Assembly (NCBI GenBank): GCA_017938885.1
Contig: JAGBAS010000087.1
Coordinates: 1-42,818 of the forward strand
Direction of reading: 5' to 3'
Source: Clostridia bacterium
Lineage (GTDB): Bacteria; Bacillota; Clostridia; Oscillospirales; CAG-272
DNA length: 42,818 bases
The position numbers and the translations under genes were made by a program. Below are positions 16,281 to 23,975 of this stretch, piece by piece. Numbering within the stretch: position 1 is the stretch's first letter; each line of letters begins with the position of its first letter. The notes beneath the pieces are model-generated. The model saw nothing but the letters and a program-made list of their open reading frames with translations. It was not told the origin of the DNA and made no database searches.

Positions 16281-17888
16281 TCACACGATCAGATACCCGA
16301 CCCCCTCCAGCGATTCCTTTCCGTCTGCCTGGGTTCCCGCAGGCAGGTTATTGGCCGCCGTCAGAGCCGCCATGGGGGCGTGATACCGCTTGGCCACCGA
16401 CCAGACCGAATCCGTGGGGGCGGGGAAGCAGATGATGTATTCTCCCTGTCGGCGGGTGACCTCGTTCTTGAATTCGGTGTCGGTCAGAGCAGTAAAGGGG
16501 GCGGGGGTATGGGTGCGTACCGCTACCGACAGCTCCGCGTCGATCCCCATCCGCTCGCCGTCCATACGGGCGCGGCAGTTAATGACGGTCACGCCGCCGT
16601 CAAAGGCCACGGGGAGGGTCCCGTCGGATGCTTGCAGGAGGCTTGGATCGTCGAATTCATAGCGGAAGGGGATAACGGGCTCGGCTGTGGTGAATTCTCC
16701 GTCCCGCAAAAGAAGCAGATGACAGCGGCAGGTCCCCGTGAGCACGCAACGGCCCTTGGCGGGATCAGCAGTCAGCGCATCGGGGAGGGCGGTTGCGGTG
16801 ATATCGGCTACGGTGGCGGCGGGATGAATACCGACCTCGGAGAGGGGAAGCGAATCGCTCAGGGTAAAATTCCCGTTTAGGGCGCGGAGAGCCTTTTCAG
16901 CCGGATAGGTCGCGTAGAGGCAGGCAACCTCGCGGCGGGTGGAGTACAGATCCTTGACGAATGTAACTGTTTCGTTTTTCTGGGCGCGTGCCTCCACCGA
17001 TACCCCCGTCTCCACGTGGAGCTGTCCCTCCTCCATTTCCACGCTGATCTCGGTGCAATAGCCGCAAGCGGTGGCGGTACAGGCGGGGGTGACCCCTTCG
17101 GTCTCTACGGATATGGAGAAGGGGATCTTGCGTCGGAGCACGGTCAGCTTCGGGGCCCGGGGCTCGGGGGGGACGTCAGAGGCGAACTCGGCCATGGTCT
17201 CGGCGGGGGTGAGGGTGAGCTTGACTGTGACCTCGCCACGGCAGTTGACCAGCCCCAATGCGGGGGTTGCTTCAGTCACCATGACCTGCCCCTCGGCGCA
17301 GACCACCCGCATTTCCCCGTCGGCGGGGGGGAGGATGACGTCATCCTGTAAGGCGGTTAGCTGTCCCATGCCCCGAAAGACCCGTCCTGCCGTTGCTTCG
17401 GCGGTCAGGGCTTCAACCGTTGGATCATTCTCCTCGCTTACGGTGCTCAAAGGACTTTCGCCGTACATCCCCACCCGCGCCTTGATCTTACAGCGGATGT
17501 TCAGCCGCCTGGGAGCCAGCACCCGCCCGATCGGCACCTCTGAGGACAGGTCACAGAGACAGACCGAGGGCTCTCCCATGGATGCCACCACTCCTTCTCC
17601 CTCATTCCGCACCTCCAGGCGGTACTCGGTGGACAGCGGTGCACAGTAGACCCCGCCCTCCTGCCCGATGTAGAGGACGTAGTAGTCCATGCTGCCCGCA
17701 ATCTCGCTTCCTCCGCTGTAAGGCTCGGGAGGAAGCAGATTCACACCGATGCGCAGAAGCCGCTTGATCTCGGGCTGGTAATCGGGGAGTGTGAAATCTC
17801 CTGCCACCTCAGCGGTCAGATATTGAACCGGCAGAGGGAGCTGTACCGTGCTCCGCTCTGCTGTGTCGCCCATGTATTCGTTCATCAT
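16281..17888 (-). CDS. SPOCS-domain and LysM protein, SipL-like spore morphogenesis factor
   Basis: The 535-residue protein has an N-terminal DUF3794/SPOCS-type region (VQYLTAEVAGDFTLPDYQPEIKRLL is typical), further beta-rich SPOCS-like modules through the middle, and a C-terminal LysM motif at about 485-535 (DSVWSVAKRYHAPMAALTAANNL, then GVGYLIV). This layout is that of clostridial SipL, which binds SpoIVA on the forespore surface and is needed for coat and cortex assembly; the LysM domain mediates that contact. It is soluble and would act in the mother cell. A sigma-E-like promoter lies upstream, fitting the role. GGAG precedes the first of two adjacent ATG codons by 9 bp. SipL itself or a paralogue cannot be told apart here. 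Confidence 0.85.
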   Translation of the reverse strand: MMNEYMGDTAERSTVQLPLPVQYLTAEVAGDFTLPDYQPEIKRLLRIGVNLLPPEPYSGGSEIAGSMDYYVLYIGQEGGVYCAPLSTEYRLEVRNEGEGVVASMGEPSVCLCDLSSEVPIGRVLAPRRLNIRCKIKARVGMYGESPLSTVSEENDPTVEALTAEATAGRVFRGMGQLTALQDDVILPPADGEMRVVCAEGQVMVTEATPALGLVNCRGEVTVKLTLTPAETMAEFASDVPPEPRAPKLTVLRRKIPFSISVETEGVTPACTATACGYCTEISVEMEEGQLHVETGVSVEARAQKNETVTFVKDLYSTRREVACLYATYPAEKALRALNGNFTLSDSLPLSEVGIHPAATVADITATALPDALTADPAKGRCVLTGTCRCHLLLLRDGEFTTAEPVIPFRYEFDDPSLLQASDGTLPVAFDGGVTVINCRARMDGERMGIDAELSVAVRTHTPAPFTALTDTEFKNEVTRRQGEYIICFPAPTDSVWSVAKRYHAPMAALTAANNLPAGTQADGKESLEGVGYLIV

Positions 17889-17921
17889 ATGCCTTGTCTC
17901 CTTTGAATGGTTTTCATGATG

Positions 17922-17950
17922 ATTGTATGCGGCAGTGAGGGAGAATAGAA
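17922..17950 (-). promoter_or_regulatory. Candidate sigma-E (mother-cell) promoter for the SipL-like gene
   Basis: On the minus strand, CATACAAT (17922-17929) is a perfect sigma-E -10, and TTCTATT (17944-17950) with a 14-bp spacer is a fair -35. No sigma-A promoter competes in this gap. Confidence 0.6.
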
Positions 17951-18063
17951 CGAAATACGCGGCGGCCTTGTCCCGGGCTCCCCGCTACGGATCGAAGCTA
18001 TCCGACCATGGGGGGATCCGGGCGGAAATTTGCATCGCAGAGCAACAAAATCACCAAATCCAC

Positions 18064-18092
18064 TTGACAATTTCCTCTATATCATGTAAAAT
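18064..18092 (+). promoter_or_regulatory. Sigma-A promoter for isomerase-like gene
   Basis: TTGACA (18064-18069) and TAAAAT (18087-18092), spacer 17 bp, 40 bp before the start codon. Confidence 0.85.
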
Positions 18093-18132
18093 ATAGATAC
18101 CGAAAAAATCTGCCCCATGGAGGTAAATTACC

Positions 18133-18990
18133 ATGTATTCATTCCCCATCGGCGTCATGCTCGAATCCTTCCGTCTCCCTACCCCCGAGGCCGTTGCCAA
18201 GGCCGCCGAGGTGGGGGCTGCGGGCATCCAGATGTACTGCACGGGCGGTGAGCACGCCCCCGAAAATATGTCCCCCGCCGCCCGCCGTGAGCTGCTTGAC
18301 CTGGTCAAGTCCCACGGCCTCTGCTTCTCAGCCATTTGCGGCGACCTGGGGCGCGGCTTCGGTCACGCCGACTTGAACCCCGAGCTCATCGAGAAGTCCA
18401 AGCGTATCCTGGATATGTCCCTGGATATGGAGTGCGGCATCGTCACCACCCATATCGGCGTAGTCCCCTCCGATCCCACCCACGATCGCTACAAGATCAT
18501 GCAGGACGCCTGCTACGCGCTGGCCTCCTACGCTGACTCCATCGGCGCTCATTTCGCCGTGGAGACCGGCCCCGAGACCTCGGCCGATCTCAAGAGATTC
18601 CTCGACTCCCTGGGCGGCACCAAGGGCGTGGGCGTCAATCTGGACCCCGCCAACCTGGTCATGGTCACGGGGGACGATCCCGTTGTGGCTGTCCATAACC
18701 TGAAGGACTACATCGTCCACACCCACGCCAAGGACGGTGTCATGCTTCATCGCGGCAATCCCGAGTACATCTACGGTGTGGTCCATCCCGTTCCCGAGGA
18801 GTTCCAGGGCATCCAGTACTTCGCCGAGGTGCCCCTGGGTCAGGGCAACGTCCACTTCGACACCTACCTGGCCGCTCTGGACGAGATTGGCTACAAGGGC
18901 TTCCTCACCATCGAGCGGGAGTGCGGAAGTACCCCCGAGGCTGACATCCGTCTGGCGGTGGAGCATTTGAACGCGGTGATGGGAGTTTGA
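18133..18990 (+). CDS. Sugar phosphate isomerase/epimerase-like TIM-barrel protein
   Basis: A 285-residue member of the xylose-isomerase-like TIM barrel superfamily. Metal-site type segments are AVETGPET, VNLDPANLV, VHTHAKDG and LTIERECG, the Glu-Asp-His-Glu order expected of the fold. Such enzymes rearrange sugars, keto-inositols or sugar acids; the substrate here is unknown. GGAGG precedes the ATG by 9 bp and a good promoter lies upstream. A similar but clearly different protein is encoded 185 bp downstream, with a family B repeat pair between them. It lacks neighbouring dehydrogenases that would suggest inositol catabolism. Confidence 0.88.
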   Translation: MYSFPIGVMLESFRLPTPEAVAKAAEVGAAGIQMYCTGGEHAPENMSPAARRELLDLVKSHGLCFSAICGDLGRGFGHADLNPELIEKSKRILDMSLDMECGIVTTHIGVVPSDPTHDRYKIMQDACYALASYADSIGAHFAVETGPETSADLKRFLDSLGGTKGVGVNLDPANLVMVTGDDPVVAVHNLKDYIVHTHAKDGVMLHRGNPEYIYGVVHPVPEEFQGIQYFAEVPLGQGNVHFDTYLAALDEIGYKGFLTIERECGSTPEADIRLAVEHLNAVMGV

Positions 18991-19021
18991 CAATCATCCG
19001 TATAGAAAAGAACCTGGATCT

Positions 19022-19120
19022 GCGGGCGCACACGTAGGTGCGCCCCTACCCCCGTGTTTTCGTTCGTTACATCCCCTATCTATGTTCATGCGGTAGGGGC
19101 GCACCTATGTGTGCGCCCGC
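19022..19120. repeat. Inverted pair of family B repeats (copy 3)
   Basis: CGGGCGCACACGTAGG at 19023 and the inverse arm GTAGGGGCGCACC ending GTGTGCGCCCGC at 19120 face each other across about 40 bp, between two isomerase-like genes. Confidence 0.88.
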
Positions 19121-19175
19121 TACGAATGGATATGAAACTCTCTTCGTTACTTAACCACGAAAGGACAACACTACC

Positions 19176-20033
19176 ATGAAGATCTCCGTCAGCTCCTATT
19201 CCTTCCAGCAATATATCAATGCGGGCAAGCTCGCCCACTTCGACGTCATCCAAAAGGCCCACGACATGGGCTTTGAGGCCATTGAGTTCATCGACCTGCC
19301 CGCTTCCTCCTACGAGGAGCAGGTGGCCTACGCCCATAAGCTCCGTGCCGAGGCTGACCGCCTGGGCATGACCATCAACGCCTACACCATCGGCGGTAAC
19401 CTCTACCAAGCTACCCCCGAAGCCTCTGCCGCCGAGGTGGAGAGACTGAAAAAGCAGGTGGATATCGCCGCCATCCTGGGCTGTTCCGTCATGCGCCACG
19501 ACGTCTGCTACAGCGTGGGTAAGACCGGCACCTCCCGCTCCTTCGGCCTCATGCTTCCCACCATCGCCGAGAATACCCGCGCCGTCACCGAGTACGCCGC
19601 CGAGAAGGGTATCAAGACCTGCACCGAGAACCACGGCTACATCGCCCAGGACTCCTACCGCGTGGAACAGCTCTTCAACGCCGTGGCTCATGATAACTAC
19701 GGTCTTCTGGTGGACGTGGGCAACTTCGTCTGCGCCGACGAGGACAACTGCGCCGCCGTCTCCCGCGTAGCCCCCTACGCCTTCCACGTCCATGCCAAGG
19801 ATATGTACAAGTCCACCACCCCCGCCCCCGGCTTTGGCCAGACCCGCGGCTGTAATTACTTCAAGGGCGCCATCGTAGGTGAGGGCGACTGTAATGTAGA
19901 GAAGTGCCTCCAAATCCTCAAGCGCGCAGGCTACGACGGCTACTGCTCCATCGAGTTCGAGGGCAGTGAGGACTGCATCGAGGGCATCGCCCGTGGCTTT
20001 GAGAATTTGAAGGGAATGCTGGAGAGGATCTGA
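19176..20033 (+). CDS. Sugar phosphate isomerase/epimerase-like TIM-barrel protein
   Basis: A 285-residue third member of the same superfamily. It has an N-terminal SVSSYSFQQYI strand, the CTENHG, LLVDVGNF, FHVHAKDM and CSIEFEG segments that supply metal ligands in the fold, and a C-terminal helix. Proteins with this MKISVSSYSF start are common in sugar catabolic clusters of gut Firmicutes. AAGGA lies 12 bp upstream of the ATG. It may be cotranscribed with the previous gene through the repeat, since no separate promoter is clear. Two repeat blocks follow it, and the next functional unit is the SRP RNA. Confidence 0.87.
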   Translation: MKISVSSYSFQQYINAGKLAHFDVIQKAHDMGFEAIEFIDLPASSYEEQVAYAHKLRAEADRLGMTINAYTIGGNLYQATPEASAAEVERLKKQVDIAAILGCSVMRHDVCYSVGKTGTSRSFGLMLPTIAENTRAVTEYAAEKGIKTCTENHGYIAQDSYRVEQLFNAVAHDNYGLLVDVGNFVCADEDNCAAVSRVAPYAFHVHAKDMYKSTTPAPGFGQTRGCNYFKGAIVGEGDCNVEKCLQILKRAGYDGYCSIEFEGSEDCIEGIARGFENLKGMLERI

Positions 20034-20035
20034 AA

Positions 20036-20116
20036 AAGATACAAGATACAAGATACGAGATACAAGATACGGGAGCGATCGGTTGCGGTCTATCTTGTGG
20101 ACGGTATCTCGTAACT
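20036..20116. repeat. ATACAAGATAC direct and inverted repeats
   Basis: Four or five near-perfect copies of the 7-nt unit AGATACA/GATACGA lie at 20036-20070. An inverse partner, GTATCTCGTAACTTGTA, lies at about 20103-20119, so the block can fold back on itself. It sits just after a stop codon and may aid termination, but there is no T tract. Confidence 0.75.
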
Positions 20117-20133
20117 TGTACGTCTCCCTCTCT

Positions 20134-20261
20134 GCGGAGCCGTCAGCCAAGGAGTTAGAGGGGTTGGGACAACCGATTTCATGAGGTTTATGCCCCAGCG
20201 GAGCCGTCAGCCAAGGAGTGTGGGGGATGGGGCAACCGATTTCAAGAGGTCTATGCTCACC
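20134..20261. repeat. Two-copy tandem repeat, 64-bp unit
   Basis: Units at 20134-20197 and 20198-20261 both start GCGGAGCCGTCAGCCAAGGAG and contain CAACCGATTTCA and GAGGT-TATGC. They differ at several positions, so the duplication is not recent. A GGGGGAAGGGGGC/GCCCCCTTCCCCC hairpin follows at about 20267-20322. Confidence 0.85.
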
Positions 20262-20391
20262 GTCCCGGGGGAAGGGGGCGAGAAACTTCGGCGTCTGAGA
20301 TGGTTCTTGCCCCCTTCCCCCAGATCACTTCGGGTCTTATCTTTCCAATTCACCCCAAATGTGAAATTTCCTTGAATCTTTCAAAATCCCC

Positions 20392-20420
20392 TTGAAAAAT
20401 TCTCAAAAGTGTGGTATACT
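20392..20420 (+). promoter_or_regulatory. Sigma-A promoter for the SRP RNA
   Basis: TTGAAA (20392-20397) and TATACT (20415-20420) with a 17-bp spacer. Transcription should start near 20427, within or beside a GAGTCGGC/GCCGACTC hairpin (20425-20448). Confidence 0.85.
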
Positions 20421-20462
20421 AATCGAGTCGGCAAGCCTATGCCGACTCTGTCAGCAGTGCTT

Positions 20463-20762
20463 CTGCTGTGAAAGTAGGCCATACCAGCCGGGGAGATAGC
20501 GGAGCCCTGTACCTGCAACCCGCTACAGCAGGGGTGGATCCCCCTCCTGAGAGTGAATCTTCTCCGAATTGAGTTCTTTTTCTTGTGTTGACGAACGGGT
20601 CTCGCGCAATGCGGAGCCGTGAACCATGTCAGGTGAGGGATCAAGCAGCATTAAGCGGTAAACCGTATGTGCCGCGAGGTTGCCTGTTCTGAGCAAGGAA
20701 CTGAAAGATCGCGGGGGCGTGAAACCCGAAGTTGGGGTGTATGGTCTTCTTTCACAGCGGAG
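20463..20762 (+). ncRNA. ffs: Signal recognition particle RNA, Bacillus-type large form
   Basis: The about 300-nt RNA shows the conserved SRP elements in order: GGGGAGATAGCGG, CCCTGTACCTGCAACCCGC and TAGCAGGG-type Alu-side segments, then TGTTGACG, GAACCATGTCAGGT, ATCAAGCAGCATTAAG and GTGCCGCGAGGTTGCCTG of the S-domain tip that binds Ffh. The long terminal helix is visible: CTGCTGTGAAAG at 20463-20474 pairs with CTTTCACAGCGG at the 3' end, continuing as GGCCATAC/GTATGGTC. The presence of the Alu-type domain marks the Bacillus/Clostridium form. dnaX-ybaB-recR follow, as in B. subtilis (scr-dnaX-yaaK-recR). Exact processed ends are uncertain by about 10 nt; the primary transcript may begin near 20427. 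Confidence 0.95.
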
Positions 20763-20774
20763 GGCTGCTTTTTT
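20755..20774 (+). terminator. Terminator at the SRP RNA 3' end
   Basis: A short CAGC/GCTG hairpin stacked on the end of the SRP helix is followed by CTTTTTT (20768-20774). Confidence 0.7.
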
Positions 20775-20798
20775 CATTCGTAATTCATCCCCTATTAT

Positions 20799-21105
20799 GA
20801 TAGGCGATTGCAAAATGCTTCAAATTTGGGTTTAGCGGGGAGGTAGCCGCGTCCATTAGCCTTCCCCAGCGGGGAAGGTGGCACGCCCGAAGGGCGTGAC
20901 GGATGAGGAGAGCGGGTTGAGTTTTCCTGTACGGGTGTGATAAAACCCTTGATATGCCAGGGAGAATCTACACCCGACACCGAACTGTGTGCCGCTCTCC
21001 TCATCCACCGCTTCGCGGTCCCCCGCATCCGCTTGTGGATGGCACCGCATGGGGAAGGCAGAGAACGATAAACTGCAATTTTTCGCAATTATGCAATCGC
21101 CTACC
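20799..21105. repeat. Palindromic intergenic element (family A, copy 4), flanked by a 12-bp inverted repeat
   Basis: It begins with TTCAAATTTGGGTTTAGCGG and contains the usual core arms: GGGGAAGG hairpin, GGATGAGGAGAGC and its inverse GCTCTCCTCATCC, and GCCATCC-type arms. An extra perfect inverted repeat, TAGGCGATTGCA (20801-20812) and TGCAATCGCCTA (21092-21103), encloses it. The right side lacks the ACCCAAATTTG end and instead has ATAAACTGCAAT, a variant also found at the left end of the 30.5-kb copy. Confidence 0.85.
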
Positions 21106-21130
21106 TATTATAACAAAGGAGGATTTTTCC

Positions 21131-22909
21131 GTGCATCAAGCCCTATACCGCAAGTGGCGGCCGCCGAACTTTGACGAGGTAAGCGGTCAGGAGCATATCA
21201 CGTCCATACTGAAATACCAATGCGCCACGGGGAAGTTCTCCCATGCCTACCTGTTCTGTGGCTCCCGCGGTACGGGTAAGACCTCCTGCGCCAAGATATT
21301 GGCCAAGGCGGTCAACTGCCTGCACCCCACCGCCGCGGGCCCCTGCGGTGCGTGCACCGCCTGCCGCTCCATCGACGCGGGAAGCGCTACCGACGTGCTG
21401 GAGATGGACGCCGCCTCCAACAACGGCGTGGACGACATCCGCGACATCCGCGACGAGGTCATTTACACCCCCTCGGAGCTGAAATACCGCGTCTACATCA
21501 TCGACGAGGTGCATATGCTCTCGGCCTCGGCCTTCAACGCCCTCTTGAAGACTCTGGAGGAGCCCCCCGAGCACGTGGTCTTCATCCTGGCTACGACGGA
21601 ACTGCAAAAGCTCCCCGCCACCATCATTTCCCGTTGCCAGCGCTTCGACTTCCGCCGCATCGCCACCGCCGACCTCTGCGCCCGCCTCCACCGCATCGCC
21701 CGTGAGGAGGGTATCGACCTCTCGGAGGAGGCCGCCCGCCTCATCGCCCGTCAGGCCCAGGGGGGTATGCGCGACGCCGTCAGCCTCCTGGAGCTGTGCG
21801 CGGGGGCTCGACTGCCCATCACCCCCGACCTGGTCACCCGCACCATCGGCACCACGGGCCGAGAGGGGACCTGCCGCGTGGTGAACGCCATCGCGGACAA
21901 GAACTTCGATCTGCTTTTCGAGATCATCGACGACATGGTCTCCGCTTCCCGCGATCCGGCGGTGTTCTGGCAGGAGCTCATTGGCTATTACCGCGATATG
22001 CTGGTGACTAAGACGGTCAAGGAGCCCTCCAAGTACCTGGACCTCACCGACAGCGAGCGGGAAGCCCTGGTCGCCGTCTCGGCTCGATTCACCAAGGAGA
22101 CCCTCCTGTTCCACATCGGTCTTTTGGAGGACGCCCTCTTCGCCATGCAGAAGTCTTACGCCGTCAAGCGCACCGTCTGCGAGATCACCCTGGTCCGCCT
22201 CTGCGACCCCGCGCTGGATACCTCGGTGGAGTCGGTCCTCACCCGTCTCTCCCGCATTGAGGAGCAGCTGGTGGCGGGCATCCCCGCCGCACCCGTAGAG
22301 ACAGCCTCACTCGTAACCCCAACGGCCTCCGTGGCGACACCCCCCGTAGCGGAAGCTCTCCCCATAACGGAGGACTTCCCCGATATGCCCCCCGATCTCT
22401 GGGAGCCGCCCGCAGACTACGGCATGACCGAGCCTGCCCCGCCCCCCGCAAAAAGGGAAGCACCTACCCCCAAGCCCGCGCCCGTTCAAAGAACCGAGCC
22501 CCCTACCGCCCGACCCGCCGAGAAGAGGACGGCCCCCGCGCAAGCCACTCAGCCTGCTCCAGCGCCCGCCCAGACCTCTGCTCCGGCTACCCAACGTGTC
22601 CTCCGCCCCCTGCGCTCCTGGACAGAGGCCGTGGACAGAGTCAAGGCCACCAGCCGTATGGCGGCTTCCTTCCTCATCTCGGCCAAGGCCTACACCACCG
22701 AGGACGGCAAGGTAGTGGTTAAGCTGGACAGCGACTTCGCCCGTGGCATGGTCTCCCGCGAGGGAGCACCCGAGGCTCTGCGCGCCGCTCTGTCGGTGTG
22801 CCTTGGCCGCAAGCTGGAGACTGCCGATATCCTCTACGAGGTGGAGGATAACCGCGTGAGAGCCGGCGGCTCCCTCATTGATCTCATCATTGAGGCCGCC
22901 GAAGAATAA
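21131..22909 (+). CDS. dnaX: DNA polymerase III subunit gamma/tau
   Basis: The 592-residue clamp-loader ATPase opens and loads the sliding clamp at replication forks, and its tau region links polymerases to the helicase. Visible are Walker A GSRGTGKTS (44-52), zinc-binding cysteines C63, C72, C75 and C78, Walker B IIDEVHML with D125-E126, and the SRC sensor motif ISRCQRF. A Pro/Ala-rich linker at about 425-535 precedes a C-terminal domain. The start is GTG at 21131 with AAAGGAGG 8 bp upstream; the longer frame back to 20954 is inside the repeat. It heads the dnaX-ybaB-recR operon after the SRP RNA. A family A element separates it from the SRP RNA, and its promoter is not obvious. Confidence 0.97.
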   Translation: MHQALYRKWRPPNFDEVSGQEHITSILKYQCATGKFSHAYLFCGSRGTGKTSCAKILAKAVNCLHPTAAGPCGACTACRSIDAGSATDVLEMDAASNNGVDDIRDIRDEVIYTPSELKYRVYIIDEVHMLSASAFNALLKTLEEPPEHVVFILATTELQKLPATIISRCQRFDFRRIATADLCARLHRIAREEGIDLSEEAARLIARQAQGGMRDAVSLLELCAGARLPITPDLVTRTIGTTGREGTCRVVNAIADKNFDLLFEIIDDMVSASRDPAVFWQELIGYYRDMLVTKTVKEPSKYLDLTDSEREALVAVSARFTKETLLFHIGLLEDALFAMQKSYAVKRTVCEITLVRLCDPALDTSVESVLTRLSRIEEQLVAGIPAAPVETASLVTPTASVATPPVAEALPITEDFPDMPPDLWEPPADYGMTEPAPPPAKREAPTPKPAPVQRTEPPTARPAEKRTAPAQATQPAPAPAQTSAPATQRVLRPLRSWTEAVDRVKATSRMAASFLISAKAYTTEDGKVVVKLDSDFARGMVSREGAPEALRAALSVCLGRKLETADILYEVEDNRVRAGGSLIDLIIEAAEE

Positions 22910-22963
22910 ACGAAAAATAGATAAATCAACAAAAAATTTAAAAATCAGAGGAGATATACCATT

Positions 22964-23311
22964 ATGAGAGCAAACGTACCCAAGGGAATGGGGGGCGGCC
23001 CCCAGAATATGCAGGCTATGATCCGCCAGGCACAGAAGATGCAGGAGGAGGTAGCCGCCAAGCAGGAGGAGCTGGATGCTCGCGAGTATGAGATCAAGGC
23101 AGGCGGCGGCGTAGTCACCGTCACCATCAACGGGAAAAAGGAGGTGCTGTCCATCGACATCGCCCCCGAGCTGGTGGATCCCGACGATATCGAGACCCTG
23201 TCTGATATTCTGGTGGCCGGCGTCAACGAGGCCATCAAGCGTGTGGAGGAAACCAACTCCCGCGAGATCGAGAAGATCACGGGCAGCATGGCTATGCCCG
23301 GCCTGTTCTGA
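22964..23311 (+). CDS. YbaB/EbfC family nucleoid-associated protein
   Basis: A 115-residue basic/acidic helical protein with the family's N-terminal KGMGGGPQNMQAMIRQAQKMQEE helix and the central GGGVVTVTINGKKEVLSIDI strands. Members form tweezer-shaped dimers that bind DNA and are nearly always encoded between dnaX and recR, as here. GGAG lies about 11 bp before the ATG. It ends 1 bp before recR, so the two are almost certainly cotranscribed and probably translationally coupled. Confidence 0.95.
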   Translation: MRANVPKGMGGGPQNMQAMIRQAQKMQEEVAAKQEELDAREYEIKAGGGVVTVTINGKKEVLSIDIAPELVDPDDIETLSDILVAGVNEAIKRVEETNSREIEKITGSMAMPGLF

Positions 23312-23312
23312 T

Positions 23313-23912
23313 ATGGCCGAGTACATTGAGTCCCTGCAAAATTTGGCCGAGCAGTTCGGCAGACTTTCGGGCGTGGGCCGTAAGAGTGCCTTGCGCATGG
23401 CCTTCTCGGTGCTGGATATGACCGACGAGGAGGCGGTGGAGTTCGCCCGCGCCATCGTGGACGCCAAGGAGAAGATCCACCTCTGCCCCGTCTGCATGAA
23501 CCTCACCGACCGCGACCTCTGCGGCGTCTGCGCCGACGAGACCCGCGACCGCTCCACCATCTGCGTGGTGTCCGACGTGAAAACCGTCATCGCCATGGAG
23601 AAGGTGCGGGAGTACCGCGGTACCTACCACGTCCTCCACGGCGTTCTGTCCCCTCTCAACGGCATCACCCCAGATAAGCTCAGACTCAAGGAGCTTCTGG
23701 AGCGGGTCAAGGAGGGGACCGTCAAGGAGGTCATCGTGGCCACCAACGCCGACGTGGAGGGTGAGACCACCGCCATGTACATCGCCCGTCTGCTCCGTCC
23801 TCTGGATATCAAGGTTACCCGTTTGGCCTTCGGTATCTCGGTGGGTACCGACATCGAGTATACCGACGAGGTTACTTTGTTCCGCGCTCTGCAAGGGCGG
23901 CAGGATGTGTGA
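23313..23912 (+). CDS. recR: Recombination mediator protein RecR
   Basis: The 199-residue protein, of normal length for the family, helps RecO load RecA at gaps in DNA. Residues about 1-50 hold the helix-hairpin-helix (LSGVGRKSALRMA). The zinc finger is C58, C61, C70, C73 (CPVCMNLTDRDLCGVC). A Toprim domain follows (TICVVSD, ATNADVEGETTAMYIA), and the C-terminal GISVGTDIEYTDEVTL is typical. The ATG is one base after the ybaB stop and has no separate Shine-Dalgarno sequence, pointing to coupled translation. A strong terminator ends the operon. Confidence 0.97.
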   Translation: MAEYIESLQNLAEQFGRLSGVGRKSALRMAFSVLDMTDEEAVEFARAIVDAKEKIHLCPVCMNLTDRDLCGVCADETRDRSTICVVSDVKTVIAMEKVREYRGTYHVLHGVLSPLNGITPDKLRLKELLERVKEGTVKEVIVATNADVEGETTAMYIARLLRPLDIKVTRLAFGISVGTDIEYTDEVTLFRALQGRQDV

Positions 23913-23928
23913 CTAAGCATGAACCGAC

Positions 23929-23975
23929 AAAAAAAGGGAGAGTACCCCCAAGAGAGGGTATTCTCCCATTTTTTT
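23929..23975. terminator. Bidirectional terminator between recR and the surface-glycan operon
   Basis: GGGAGAGTACCC and GGGTATTCTCCC form a 12-bp stem with one G-U pair, with an A tract before it and ATTTTTTT after it. Confidence 0.92.

Noticed and set aside
20036..20080. Short regularly repeated ATACAAGATAC units considered as a CRISPR array
   Set aside because: The units are far too short, there are no spacers of constant length, and no cas gene lies nearby.
20381..20813. Minus-strand open frames across the SRP RNA gene
   Set aside because: They coincide with conserved structural RNA blocks and lack start signals.
22445..22470. Possible programmed frameshift site in dnaX (GCAAAAAGGG), as used to make gamma in E. 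coli
   Set aside because: The A run is one short of the known slippery heptamer, and the -1 frame shows no stop for many codons, so a truncated gamma product would not result.
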